From NCBI GenBank assembly GCA_018136815.1, contig CM030937.1, positions 3,771,820-3,835,819 of the forward strand: a DNA stretch of 64,000 bases, read 5' to 3'. Source of the DNA: Isochrysis galbana (lineage: Eukaryota; Haptophyta; Isochrysidales; Isochrysidaceae). A model generated the notes under the pieces. That model worked only from the letters and a program-made list of their open reading frames with translations, searched no databases and was not told the origin of the DNA. The position numbers were made by a program, and so were the translations under genes. Below are positions 10,384 to 20,662 of the stretch, piece by piece. Every line of letters starts with the position of its first letter. Within the stretch, counting starts at the first letter, position 1.

Positions 10384-10945
10384 AGATAAGGCAAATGATG
10401 AGCTAATTGCACAATATGGATTTGCGTTACTACATGCCCCACATGAATGTGCAGTGGTTCTCCTTCCACTTGTTGGCGACAGTTCTCTTGTGATGCAGAA
10501 GGCGTCGCTGCTCCCCCCAGGCACTACACTTGTGAATGACGCCGGGGAGATCCGGGCACGTGTCTCTTTTGGGTGGTGCCTCACATCGTCGGCTGAGACG
10601 GACAGCCTTGCACTCAACGCACCTCAACTTACCCCCGAAGTCTGGCTTGTCCTGCGAATAGCTGGGGCTACGGACATGATGGAAGTGTTTGAAGCCTTAT
10701 CATGTGCTGGCGACAAAGACTGTTCAACGAGATCAGGCTGGCAATCGCTTCTTCAGGCTTGTGAAGAGCAACTTGCATCGATCTCGAAAGCGAGCGAGAC
10801 AAACGGTTCGCCTGGCACTTCCTCCGGAGAGACCCCAATGCATGCCTCCACCATTTCTGCCACCGCTGCTCATGCAAGGACTGAGCTACTGAATGCGACA
10901 ATCAGGGCCGCCAATACCGCGCTACATGCAGAGCACTGTCGATAA
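10384..10945 (+). CDS. SET-domain protein methyltransferase (Rubisco LSMT/SETD3-like), 3' part
   Basis: Only the C-terminal part is present, in frame from 10385. It begins with DKANDELIAQYGFALLHAP, which matches the last part of the split SET domain in the Rubisco-LSMT/SETD3 group, where an N-D-E-L and a Tyr-Gly-Phe lie near the cofactor and substrate pocket. About 160 residues follow that would form the helical substrate-binding domain, ending at 10945. The N-terminal SET half must lie in or beyond the gap. The likely role is lysine or histidine methylation of a protein; the target is unknown. Confidence 0.6.
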
Positions 10946-11428
10946 AAAGAAAGATGGTAAGAAACAAAGATGGTGCGGGCAACCCATATGAATCAAGCCG
11001 GCGCTAGATGGATTCGTCATGTGCATGTTTGTCAAATGGCTATATCTGTCTTGCGTAAGAAAAACAAGAAGCTCGCCTAGCCGGCGTTTGCCAGGCTTGT
11101 AGAAATCAGATGATCCTGTCTCTCAATCATAACACCCTCCCCGCGCACGCGGCTCTAGACCCACTACTTTCAAGCACGTGTTGCAGTACGCAGCTACAGC
11201 TACAATCTCCCACTCCCCCGGCCCAAGGCGCGGGCCAAGGTGTCGTTCCGTCAATCATGAGACATCACTCAAATGGAGCCATCAAATGTCCATAGTCATT
11301 TATACAACAATATTAACATACTTTAATCCTACGGTGGACACATCGCGCCGCGCGCGCTTTCAGAACACGCCTTTCAGACCGTGCACGGAACACCTGCAGC
11401 TAAGCAGCCTTTAAATCTTCATCTTCAC
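10946..11428. other. Intergenic with LINE-tail and R2 remnants
   Basis: No gene. About 11130-11230 resembles a worn LINE 3' end (CCGCGCACGCGGCTCTAGACC). It is followed by an R2 copy at 11239-11305 and by a reverse-complement R1 fragment at 11429-11463. Confidence 0.5.
11239..11305 (-). repeat. R2 dispersed repeat
   Basis: Reads GGTGTCGTTCCGTCAAT, then GAGACATCACTC and GAGCCATCAAATGTCCAT. It is nearly collinear with the copy at 14790-14853. Confidence 0.7.
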
Positions 11429-11462
11429 AACCTACTTTTATAAGTGGGGGTCAATGGGGGCC

Positions 11463-12722
11463 TCGTTGGCTCTACGCGCGAAGTGGATCCTTAACTACTT
11501 GGACGCTCGACAAGCCCATTGGAAGCAGGTCTTGGACTCGTGGTTCTGCAGAACTGGCCTAGGAAGAAAAAAAAACATCTGAAGATTCTGGGCTATACAC
11601 CTACCGTCTACAGGACTCTCCCCCTCTATCACCATCGCCCTTATCTTCCCTCTCCCCACCTCCTCCCCTGCCCCCCTTCTTTCCTTTTTCTTTGGTTTCC
11701 GGGGTCCGACCTCGGTGCACTACCTGAGGTCTGGTTTGGAGTGTGGTGTTCGGGCACGCCTTTTGATTCTTCTCTCTCGTGTGTCTCGTTTTCTCGGCCA
11801 TGCTTTGGTGGTTGGGTCTCGTCTATATCGCGTCGCCTCCAGCGATGCCCTCCCTTGTCGGTTGTATTGGTGTTTTATTCGTCCTCTTTGCCTCGCTCTT
11901 CGGTCTCTTGGACAGCGTGCGCAATCCTCAGCTTGGTGGCTAGCTCGGCTAGCTCCTCGCTGGGTTTGAGCCCACCTTTGTCGCTTATATTAAATACGGG
12001 CCTTAGGTCGCCTATGTCTATCCTTTTCTTGGGTTGTCTTCCCATGCCCGCTTGGGCCGTTCGTGCTGAGTCGGTTTCGTGTGCGAATAATAGAGCTTTA
12101 CACAGGGCAGTGTATCTCTCTGTTATCCTTATGAGTATTGATTCTTCTGAGTAGTCTGTATTCTCATAGTGAATCCTATAGAAGTCCGTTATGATGTATC
12201 TCCATGCTAGTATGTATAGAGTGTATATCGCTTTCGGGGCGTCTCCCTTTGGGAATATGAATAGGTTGTCTATGATGATGTCTTCTCTGCTTCTTTCGGC
12301 GTTGGGTGAGAACCTCGCGATTTTGTTCAGCGCGTCCAATACCCTGGTTATCCCGGGGCATTCCCCCAGGTGTGTCGAGAACTGGCCTAGGAAGAGCCGC
12401 CGTGGCATCGACGGTCCCTATCCATCGGCTTACAGACGGCATCTTCGGGAGAAGCCGCCTACCAGCATTCTGGAAAGACGCCTTAGAGACATTCAGCGCA
12501 CTCCCGATGGAAAGGTTAAGTCTTACCGCGGCGGGAGCGCTCTCGCAACCCATATGGTTCAACCCAAACTCGACAAGCCCAAACACCCCCCCCCTTGTGG
12601 GCAGAATTATGGAGCTCGCTCGCATGCAACATGGTACACAATGCCTACTCGCCTACTCGGACGGCCTCAACACGGCCTTCACACGGGAAGACTGCGAGGA
12701 ATGCTTCCCGAACAACGGTACC
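11463..12722 (+). mobile_element. LINE fragment (post-RT region), interrupted by a later insertion
   Basis: Two collinear pieces, 11463-11567 and 12378-12722. The first encodes AKWILNYLDARQAHWK and WFCRTGLGR, matching the post-RT region of the LINE ORF. The second resumes with GLGRAAVAST and runs through a GALSQPIW motif to CEECFPNN. The sequence differs enough from the other copies here to be another subfamily. It is truncated at both ends and dead. Confidence 0.85.
11568..12377 (-). mobile_element. 5'-truncated LINE inserted in an older LINE, with 18-bp target duplication
   Basis: Flanked by identical 18-bp direct repeats (11550-11567 and 12378-12395). Removing the insert and one repeat restores the outer LINE frame across WFCRTGLGRAAVAST. 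The coding strand is minus: it starts within the CCHC region (HLGECPG), continues with AWRYIITDFYRIHYE and RQPKKR, and stops near 11875. It is followed by a 3' UTR ending in oligo(T) on the coding strand (nine A on the + strand at the insertion point). This shows target-primed insertion and fixes the 3' end of the family. Confidence 0.9.
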
Positions 12723-12825
12723 TTCGCGAAGTACAGATATAGATACATACATGCAAGTATATGTAAGCCTATCACACCACACACCACACTCCACCCACAC
12801 CCACACCCATATTACATAAACGGAC

Positions 12826-12990
12826 CGCTGCCCCGTTTGCGCGTTCATCCAAAGTATCCTGTCTGCGGCTCTCTTCCTCTTCATTGCCGCGTGGAATGTG
12901 TGAAATGATCTCGGGGCTGCCAGCGTTTGTAGCCAGTATCTAGGGACGGAGTATATGAGGAAGTTGACGGCAGCGGGAAAAGATAACAAC
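12826..12990 (-). mobile_element. Small inverted LINE fragment
   Basis: On the minus strand it encodes VNFLIYSVPRYWLQTLAAPR and then ADRILWMN, matching the region just after the RT domain. It stands opposite to the fragment at 12378-12722, separated by an ACAC-rich microsatellite (12735-12815). Inversion during insertion (twin priming) or later rearrangement would explain it. Confidence 0.75.
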
Positions 12991-13745
12991 GAAGAGGAAG
13001 TACAAGTAGGGCAGTCAAACACACCATTTTAACTTCTAAGGGTGCAAGAATGAAAAAGTCAAGATGAAGGAAATAACCAAAGTAAAGCGGTAGAAAGAAC
13101 CCCTGAAATCACTCATCTATCTAAAAAATATTCTTGAAGGTGCCTGCTGCGCCAATACGTGTACTCCCCTCGCTGGGATCCCCACTTGACATCGCCTTTG
13201 CTCCATCCCCACTCTCCCTCCCGATGGCCGATGGGCGGGAGGCGGGAACTAGCCCTCTCGAACGTGGCGACGGACTCCCCCTACCCGCAACAGTTATTCA
13301 TTGTTTTTGCACGAAGTTTTTTACGGGTTTGGGAACCCTCTGCCAGCCTTCGCCGGGGCCCTTCACTTGCAATCAGATGACGCACCCCTCCCGCTAAATC
13401 TAAATAGGAGATTTGAATTTGACCACTTCATCATAGCAACTACCTAAACTATTTGCGTTGTTCAGGACCCTATTCCCCCTGGCCATTCTCTTGATAATGG
13501 TCCCTTGGCACCAGCACCTGAGAATCTTCCCACCCTTCTGCCTTGATGGTCTCCTCGATGAATTTCATGGCGCTCGAGTCCGGAATGAATTCAAACCCCG
13601 TTCCATCCGTCGCGAGGAGCAACTCCACCGCCCGAGTTAGTGACAGGCACCTACAAATAGGCGGGTGACAGGCAGACGGAAAGGTGTTAACGAGTTAGCC
13701 AACAGGACATACACATATATGTTGTGACGGCAGGGACGTAAAAAG
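12991..13745. other. Intergenic, nothing recognised
   Basis: No gene, repeat family member or RNA recognised. Short open frames lack any domain. Confidence 0.5.
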
Positions 13746-14531
13746 TTACATGATGTCAAGCCCGTCGGCAGTCTCTCCTTCTGTCATTGCTACCGCATTT
13801 GCAATTGTTTCTTCTGCATCTATCCGACTTGCGAAGAGCGGTAGAACATGATCGACACCGTCTGTACCCGGGCGTGAAATGTGCAAGCAACCGAAAAGAG
13901 GTACTTCTTGTCCATCAGGCGAGGCACCGACCGGTGCCCCCGCTGCCTCAATTTGTGCCCGGCCTGGAATAATGATAGCCTTACCTTCCATCGACAGTCG
14001 ATATGCGTGTCCCATCCCTAAGGGGAGAAGACCACAATTGAGCTCAGGATACCTGCAGGTATGAGGCAGCAGTGTGTGATATTCGTGCTGTGGCGGCGTG
14101 CCACGGCCACAGACGCCCAGCGCACTTCCGACTGCTCCAGTCGAGCACTTCAAACACACGTCGGCCCAGCTGCACAAAAACCAGCATGATGAGTTGATGG
14201 CTCTTCACCTCTTCTGTGCTGAAATCAATTCTTCCTTCGCAGCGGCTGGATCAGTATGCAGAATCGAAATCAGTTCTCCTTTCGGAGAGTCGTAATGGAG
14301 GGGCTGCCCACGCTCATTGGCCACAGTAAATACAGGCAACCGATTGAGCTGGTCGCAAAGTTTAGGCCAAGCTGGCGAGCTGAACATGGCAAGTCCCGCC
14401 TCATCAGCGTCGGCGGAGAGTGTAGAATCCCGAAGGTAACGTCGAAACAATACCGGACGCCGCAGTGTACTGGTGCACAGTGGCCGGAACAAAAGCGAGA
14501 TCGACAGGAGGAACAGTGGCATCAGCGGCAT
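13746..14531 (-). CDS. Tic22-like plastid protein import component, two exons
   Basis: 209 residues from ATG 14531 with one intron (14053-14208, 156 nt; AAGAG/GTGAAG ... CCTGCAG/GTATCC). The splice joins AKEELISAQK to RYPELNCGLLPLGMGHAYRL. The pattern is that of Tic22: LNRLPVFTVANERGQPL, then a segment ending HTDPAAAKEEL, then LLPLGMGHAYRL, VPLFGCLHI and DHVLPLFASRIDAEE. Tic22 acts in the plastid intermembrane space during protein import. The N-terminus MPLMPLFLLSISLLF is hydrophobic like a signal peptide and is followed by an Arg/Ser/Thr-rich stretch, the bipartite pattern of complex plastids. An R3 repeat lies about 20 bp upstream. No other family fits better, but overall similarity is moderate. 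Confidence 0.68.
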
Positions 14532-14553
14532 CGCAACAGTGTGCCGTGCGCCG

Positions 14554-14602
14554 GTCGCGTTCCGTCGAAAGAGGACCAGTTTTGTTTTTATTGTTCGGTT
14601 TA
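14554..14602 (-). repeat. R3 dispersed repeat next to a gene start
   Basis: Carries the core GTCGCGTTCCGTC on the + strand, followed by AAAGAGGACCAG. Related copies are at 30923-30975, 50777-50822 and 62707-62750. It lies 22 bp upstream of the Tic22-like ATG, so it may be part of that promoter or an insertion into it. Confidence 0.65.
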
Positions 14603-14789
14603 ACCCTAGTACATGCCTAGTCCTCCAGGAGGACGGTGTCAAGCCTACATGTGAAAAACAGAAAACCTGTTTTTCTGTGAAGACCAAAACAGTGTTTTTC
14701 ACTGTTTTTCTGAGCCTGGGCCCTGTAAGCTTGGGGCCAGCTGCGCCGGCGCGCCGGTGTGACGACGCGAGACGTGGACCGGGAGGCGA

Positions 14790-14853
14790 GGTGTCGTTCC
14801 GTCAATAGTGGGACATCAGTCGAATTGAGCGATCAAATGTCCACAGTTGTATT
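14790..14853 (-). repeat. R2 dispersed repeat
   Basis: Starts GGTGTCGTTCCGTCAAT, then GGGACATCAGTCGAATTGAG and CAAATGTCCACAGTTGTA. Almost identical in reverse complement to 52140-52222. It is followed 55 bp later by the 3' end of the large LINE. Confidence 0.8.
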
Positions 14854-14904
14854 ATAGTTGTTTAACATTAGATCTTGTTAAAATTATAAGAGAGAGACGC
14901 CGTC

Positions 14905-17900
14905 AAAAAAAAAACATTTTAATATTCTCGCCTCACTCGTGGCACTGGAAGACGCTCTCGAAGCCACGCCCTTTCTCTTCCCACTCCCCCACTCCCTGCC
15001 TTGCGGCAACTCCCCTCGTGCTCTACTTAGGGGCCCGGGTCGTGCGGGGGGTTCGAGCCAAGCGGGGTGCACCTATCCCCAACAGCAAGTTCTCTCCTTC
15101 CTCCTGTTCCGTTGAGTGACCTGTCTATACAGAAAGTGTTGCAGGGTGTCGTTATACGAATGCGCGCGGGCGATCACTCAGTGCTTTCGAGTTGTGGCTA
15201 ACCGCCCATCCGAATTATCTGTCAGAGCGTGGTGACGCGTCGCGTTATGCGAGTCTCTCGTCTAATCCGAGAGCTTTCGCTACGAGGCCGAATTCCTTAC
15301 TGAGTTGTAGCCTGCCTTTCTTGTCTTCGATAAACATGGGGGTGCTGAGTTCCGTCGTTTTTTTGATCTTAGGTTTTCTCCCCTGAGCGGCCTTATATGT
15401 TCGCATGGAGTTTCGGGGGTCCGACACGGTATTGCCTCGTACCAGGGTGGCAAACCTCGTTAGCGTGGATTCAAGGACTGGTATGTAATGGAAACTGTAT
15501 GCCTCGTAGTCTACTCTATAGAAGTCTTTTATAATGTATTTCCATGCAATTATATAGAGCGCTTTAAGGCTGTCGGGGGTGGTCGTACCGGGGTATGCAA
15601 AGAGTCTGTCCTTCGCTATCTGTACACGCGATCTTTTGGGAGGAGGCGTATGCCTTGCAAGAGCGTCTATAGTTTCGAATATTGTTTTAATCGCAGGGCA
15701 CCATGCTAGATGACACGATCTTTCTTGGTGGACGTGGCATAGTCTGCATTTGTTTGTCAGGCTATCCGGGAATCTGTTTCTAGTGCCGATCCTTCGGTGG
15801 GTAATATGTTTGAAGTGTAGATGTTTATCCGTGTGCTTTAGTAGCGGCATTGTGTAGAGTCGAGCTATATGTTTCCATTCGTCTTTCGTGATGTTCAGTC
15901 TGTTCTCCCACGCGGTCTTCGCCGCTTGCGGGGCGTGTTTTCGGTTTGTTTTAATCACTTCTTTGGCGATGTCGGAGACGGTGATTGCGTCAAGAGCGAC
16001 CCTTCCTTTGCGTATGGCATATTCGTCCGCCAGCGGGTATTCCATGAATCTCGGGCCTTTATACCCGCCTTCCCATTTTGCTGGTGGGTGGTAATATTGG
16101 GTTTCCTCGGCTTCCACTACTTCCCCGGTGCCGGCTACCTCTCCTAGGTAGTCGGTGTCGGTGTGTATCCAGATGTTGTTAAATTTACTGATAAATTTTT
16201 CGTCTTCCGAGACTTTAATTTCACTGGGCAGTGTCGTGTCCCTTGGTTCTTGCGTCTGGGTGCTATCTACGTGCGGCTCTTCTCCTTTAGTGTTTTTGGG
16301 GGGGGGGCGCTCTTTCGCTCGCTCCAACAGCCGTGTCGCGTAGCTTACGACTTCATCCCACGAGTCAAGAAATTCCTTTTTATGTATCACGCGGCCTTCG
16401 TGCGCGAAGGTGTCGGGTAGGTGCTCAATATACGCCGAGCACTCCGCCTTGCTGTATGGTGTCGTAAAGGCGCCGTCTTTGAAAACGTTGTGAACTACGT
16501 TTGTGTGTAGTGATTCCCATAGGCGTGCCCACGGGGCCCGTATCGCAGGGGGGGGATATGCAGGTTGTGCCATATTGGCTGTGAGAGCGCTCCTTCTCGC
16601 GTAAGAAAAGAGGGTTGTATGTCAAGTTCTCTGAAGTTCACAAGGGCCTCTTTCCAGAAGGTTGGAAGCGCCGGGTTTCCTCTGATGCTGCCCGTCAACA
16701 TTTTTGTAGGGACCGCTGAGAGGACAGCGCCTCTTCCCAGACCGGTCCTACAGAACCAGGCATCGAGTCCATGTTTCCATAGTGCCTTCCTCGCATTTAG
16801 GTAGTTTAAGATCCATTTGGCTTGCAATGCTTTCACGTGAGCCGACCAGTCCAGGAGCCCTAGCCCCAGCGTCCTAGTCGCGCTTTTTTCGTGCGATGTG
16901 ACGTAGCATGGGTGTTTTAGCCATTTACTTTGTTTATTTGTGTATGGACTATTCCAGAGGACGACATCTACCGCCTTTTGAATCCGTGAGTGGAACCACT
17001 TGGGGGCAGCCAATGTTTGCAACCAGTATCTAGGCATCCCGTATATTATGAAGTTTGCCACTGCCGTTCGTCCGAAGATCGTCATGTAGTTGGTGGCCTG
17101 TGTTAGTTTGGCGACTTTACCGTCGATCTTATCTGCTAGTCTTGACCAAAATGGTTTAAGGGCCTCTGGCGCGCCTAAGGGGACGCCTAAGACGGTTAGA
17201 TACTCCTCGTTGTTTATCCAGTTATACTTTCGCATGTCCCACGGCGGTTTTCGCAGTCTTTGGGATCCCATTCTTAGGCCTTGAAATTTGCTTGCATTGG
17301 TCTTGCCGCCCGTCGCTCTTTCGTGTAGCTCTACCCATTTCAGGGATGTTTGGAGGCTTTTGTAGTCTCTTGCTATTAGCGCCGTGTCATCGGCAAATTG
17401 GCTTATTTTTAGGCTGTAGCCGTTCAGGTTTACGCCGATTATGTCTTCGTCCCCGTTGATGGCCCGGGTGAGTGCCTCCGTTGTCAGGAGGAACGTGAGC
17501 GGGGACAGCGGGCAGCCTTGCGGCATGCCGCTCCCTACGGTGAAGGGGTAGCTCCTCCCGCCGTTGGTTTTAATCGTGCGTACCGGCCGAGCGTCCTCAC
17601 TCGTAAGCGCCTTCGCCAGCGTCTGAAAGTTTGGCCCGAAGTTAAGTAGTTTGAGAGCCAAATGATAAAACTCCCAGCTCACTCTGTCGAAAGCTTTTTC
17701 CCAGTCTAGGGCTAGTAGCAGTCCCGGGTCTCCGGTCTCGTCCAGGTAGGCCCTTGTGAGTTGTAGGAGGTGCGTGGCTTCGCTGATGAGTCTTCTAGGC
17801 ACGAAACCTAGCTGGTTCTCTGATATTATTTTCCCTATCACTTTGCTAAGTCTGTTTGTTAGGATTTTGGCTAGTATTTTGTAGTCGCTTTGTAGCAGCG

Positions 17901-20012
17901 TGATAGGCCTATAGTTACGCGGATCCCGCGCGTCGCCTTTCTTGTAGAGCAGTATTATGTCGCCTTCTCTTAAGGTTAGCGCTAGTGTCCCCGTGACCAG
18001 CGCTTGGTTATATAGTTGCGTTAATAGCGGCGCCGCTGTTTTTTCGTGTGCCTTATAGATTTCCGCCGGCAGCCCATCCGGGCCCGCACTTTTTCCCGAT
18101 CCGATGCTTCTTATAGCTCGTTTAGTTTCTTCTATATCTATGGCGCCCTCTAGCCGGCGACGATCTAGCTCACTCAGCGGTCGATCGGCTAGGGTCGCCT
18201 CCAATTGGGGTATGCGCTGGGCGCTTTTGGGGGAGTATAGCCAAACATAGTATTTGCGAAATTCTCTCCGTATTTCTTTGTCCGTGGTGACCGTGTCGTG
18301 CTGTGAGTGTATGGGAGAGTCCCATGTTCCCGTGCGGTATAGCTCCGCAACACTTGCTTTCCATTTGCGGGACTTCAGTTGCGCAAAAAATTCTTTTGAG
18401 TGTAAGTCCTCTCGGCGGAGCTGCCGGTAGAGCGGGAGATTCTTGAGCGGGACTCTTCCCCTCTCCTCCGCTAGCTTTGTTTGTGTTTCCGCGAGCTCCG
18501 CCGTGAGTCTCTCGTTCGGTCCTTGCCTCGCAAGACGGATGTTAAGCCTTACGGCTTTTAGCTCCAACTCGGATTGTATAGTAGGTTTGAGTCTCGCCGT
18601 TGTCTCTTCTCTAAGGAATGTGGCTATGTTGTCTTTTGTGGCGGCCCATACGGACTCTATGTCTTCCCCCTCGCCGATCTTCCGGCTGGCGGTCTGCAGT
18701 AGCAGTTCTACCGTCTGCAGCGCTCCTTTTTCGTGTATTATGCCTAGGTCAATTGGCTTGTCGAAGATTCTTCCCTGTTTATATCCCGGCGTTTCAAAAA
18801 GGGCAAGGACGGGAAGGTGGTCTGACGCGGCTTTGCCGGAAAACAGGTCCGGGCACGGCCCGTGTTGCTGCCATTGAAAGGCATCTGCGCTCTTGCTGTG
18901 GTAGATGCGATCAATTCTCGTGTGAATGGTGGCGGCCATTCTCGTGTAGCCGACACTCGGCCCCAGTCGCATCGTGTGATGTACGTCTTGGAGTCTATGC
19001 CTCCTAGCTAGCGCCTTCCATTTTTCGCCGTGTGCGTTGGAGTAGGGCGTGTCTCCCACCCTTCGGGAGTCGTGCGTACTGTCTTCTACACAGTTCCAGT
19101 CGCCCCCGATTATGGTTGGGGTAAAGTCAAGGGTGGCCAGTTTTTTGCCAAGTTCGGCTATTTGCCTTCCGCGGGGGCCGGGTTGCGCGCTAAGGTATAC
19201 GGATATTATGCGATACTGGATGTCGTCTATGTTTAGTTTTATTGATACACATCTCCCTTTTAGCATTACTTCTAGGGTCTCGTTCCTAGCGGTTATCCGT
19301 TCGGATGCTTCTCTGATCGCCACCGCGACTCCGCTAGCAGGGTCCCCTAGCTCTCCTGGGGCGACAAACCACAGCCATCCTAGCATGGCGGCTGTCCTAT
19401 GGGCCCGGAGGTGCGAGCCGTCCTCGTAAGCGTGCAGCTCCTGCAGGAGCAAGACGTCAATTTTCGCTTTCCGCGCTTGTGATAGCACGGCGGCTAGCTT
19501 GCCGCTCTTGGTGCCGTTGATGTTGTACGTCGCAACGCGAATGGGTCCTTCACCTGGGTATCCAAGGGTGGAGTCGAATTTGAGTTTTGGGCGTAGGGGC
19601 ATCGCTCTTGCTGCCGTGAGTTTATTGGCCGCGGCCGCAATTGCGTGTACGTACTCAGGGTGGAGGAAGAGGCATGCCGGGCCGTTCAAACAGGCGCCCG
19701 GGATCTTCTTGTGCGGATGTAGGTGGCAGCGGAGCGTACACTTGTTATCGATCCACGCTCCAGGGGTCCTGATCAAGGGGGCCCAGGGGGAGGAGGGGCT
19801 GGTCAGAGGGATGGGCTGGCCACGAAAGGCCAGGTCGGGCGAATCAGGTGTGCCTGTGGGGAGAGGGATGGGTCAGCAGGGCAGTGTGCTCCTAGCAGGC
19901 CATCAGGCGTGCCAGGAGAGTGGGTGCTTCCTCCCCCATGGCAGGGGAGGAGTGGAGAGAGAGGGGGGCTCGTGCCCCCCCTTGGGCGAACTAAGTATAA
20001 ACTTAGTTGTCG
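14905..20012 (-). mobile_element. Near full-length APE-type LINE retrotransposon
   Basis: About 5.1 kb on the minus strand. The 5' end near 20012 begins AACTAAGTTTATACTTAGT, a leader also found at 31057, 43266, 57421 and 57640. A 5' UTR of about 230 bp precedes one long ORF (19776 to 15245), and a 3' UTR of about 340 bp ends in ATATTAAAATG plus oligo(T). One ORF with an N-terminal zinc-finger-like segment, endonuclease, reverse transcriptase and C-terminal CCHC motif is the plan of an APE-type LINE. No target duplication was found by eye, so the exact 5' end is uncertain. Confidence 0.88.
15245..19776 (-). pseudogene. LINE polyprotein: APE endonuclease and reverse transcriptase, one frameshift
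   Basis: The first 1,093 residues (19776-16495) contain a Cys/His-rich start (CTLRCHLHPHKK, ACLNGPACLFLH), an APE-type endonuclease (VATYNINGTKSG, LLQELHAYEDGS, GGDWNCVED, ASDHLPVLALF), then reverse transcriptase with LALDWEKAFDRVSW, GMPQGCPLSPLTF and the catalytic FADDTAL. The last part (16573-15245) is in another frame and holds CRLCHVHQERSCHLAWC, a CCHC-type motif. The frame breaks at a run of eight G (about 16548-16555). The collinear copy at 44960-48318 stays in frame here, and one further base in the run would reconnect the frames. Either a recent mutation or a homopolymer sequencing error is possible. Confidence 0.85.
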
Positions 20013-20145
20013 CCACCATTAAGTACGCCTTGGCCTTGATAAGCAGCCTTCGGCCATTGATCAAGATCAAGACATAATTAGAGCAAATCTCATGTAGTCA
20101 CAGTCAATACTCAATTAAATAGTGTATTCAAGGTGAGGGTTGGTT

Positions 20146-20272
20146 GAGTGCCCTGCCCCTGCCAGAGGGCAGGGGCTAGGGTTGAATGTACGGGCCCACG
20201 CCCCGGGGGTGTCCGCGATGGAGAGATGGGGGCGCGAGGCCCCCATTGACCCCCAGCCTTATAAAAGTAGGT
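20146..20272 (+). repeat. R1 repeat with TATA box
   Basis: Matches 2029-2150 over about 125 bp. It ends with CTTATAAAAGTAGGTTCC. It lies about 135 bp beyond the 5' end of the LINE and about 390 bp after the end of the plastin-like gene. Confidence 0.72.
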
Positions 20273-20662
20273 TCCGTGCTGCATGCAATGAATACACGTT
20301 ACTAGAACACACCATCGAAAATTATTTGGATCATGGCAATAAGTATGACGTGTGTGTAGTAGCGTACGTAGTACGTAGTTGACATAGTAGACGTCGTAGT
20401 TACTACGACATCAATCGAAGGTACACAAAAGCAATGTGCAAGGTATGCGATAGCAAAAGTACAATATGGAACAATGCATGCCACGAAAGAGTCCACGAGG
20501 TGAAGCCCGGGCACCAAAATGCCGAATGTAATGTCAAGGCTAGAATCGGTGCTCCTATTTGTTTTGCTGGCACGCCACGAGTGAAGACGCGGGGCATCGG
20601 AGAACAAGACGAAAATGGCCGTTCAGAAGGCATGGCGATAGAACGGTCTCTTCAGCCACGAC

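Noticed and set aside
10231-10617. Minus-strand ORF across the first gap
   Set aside because: Opposite to the SET-domain reading and dependent on N; a shadow frame.
11519-12154. 211-residue plus-strand ORF
   Set aside because: Antisense of the inserted LINE 3' end and C-terminus.
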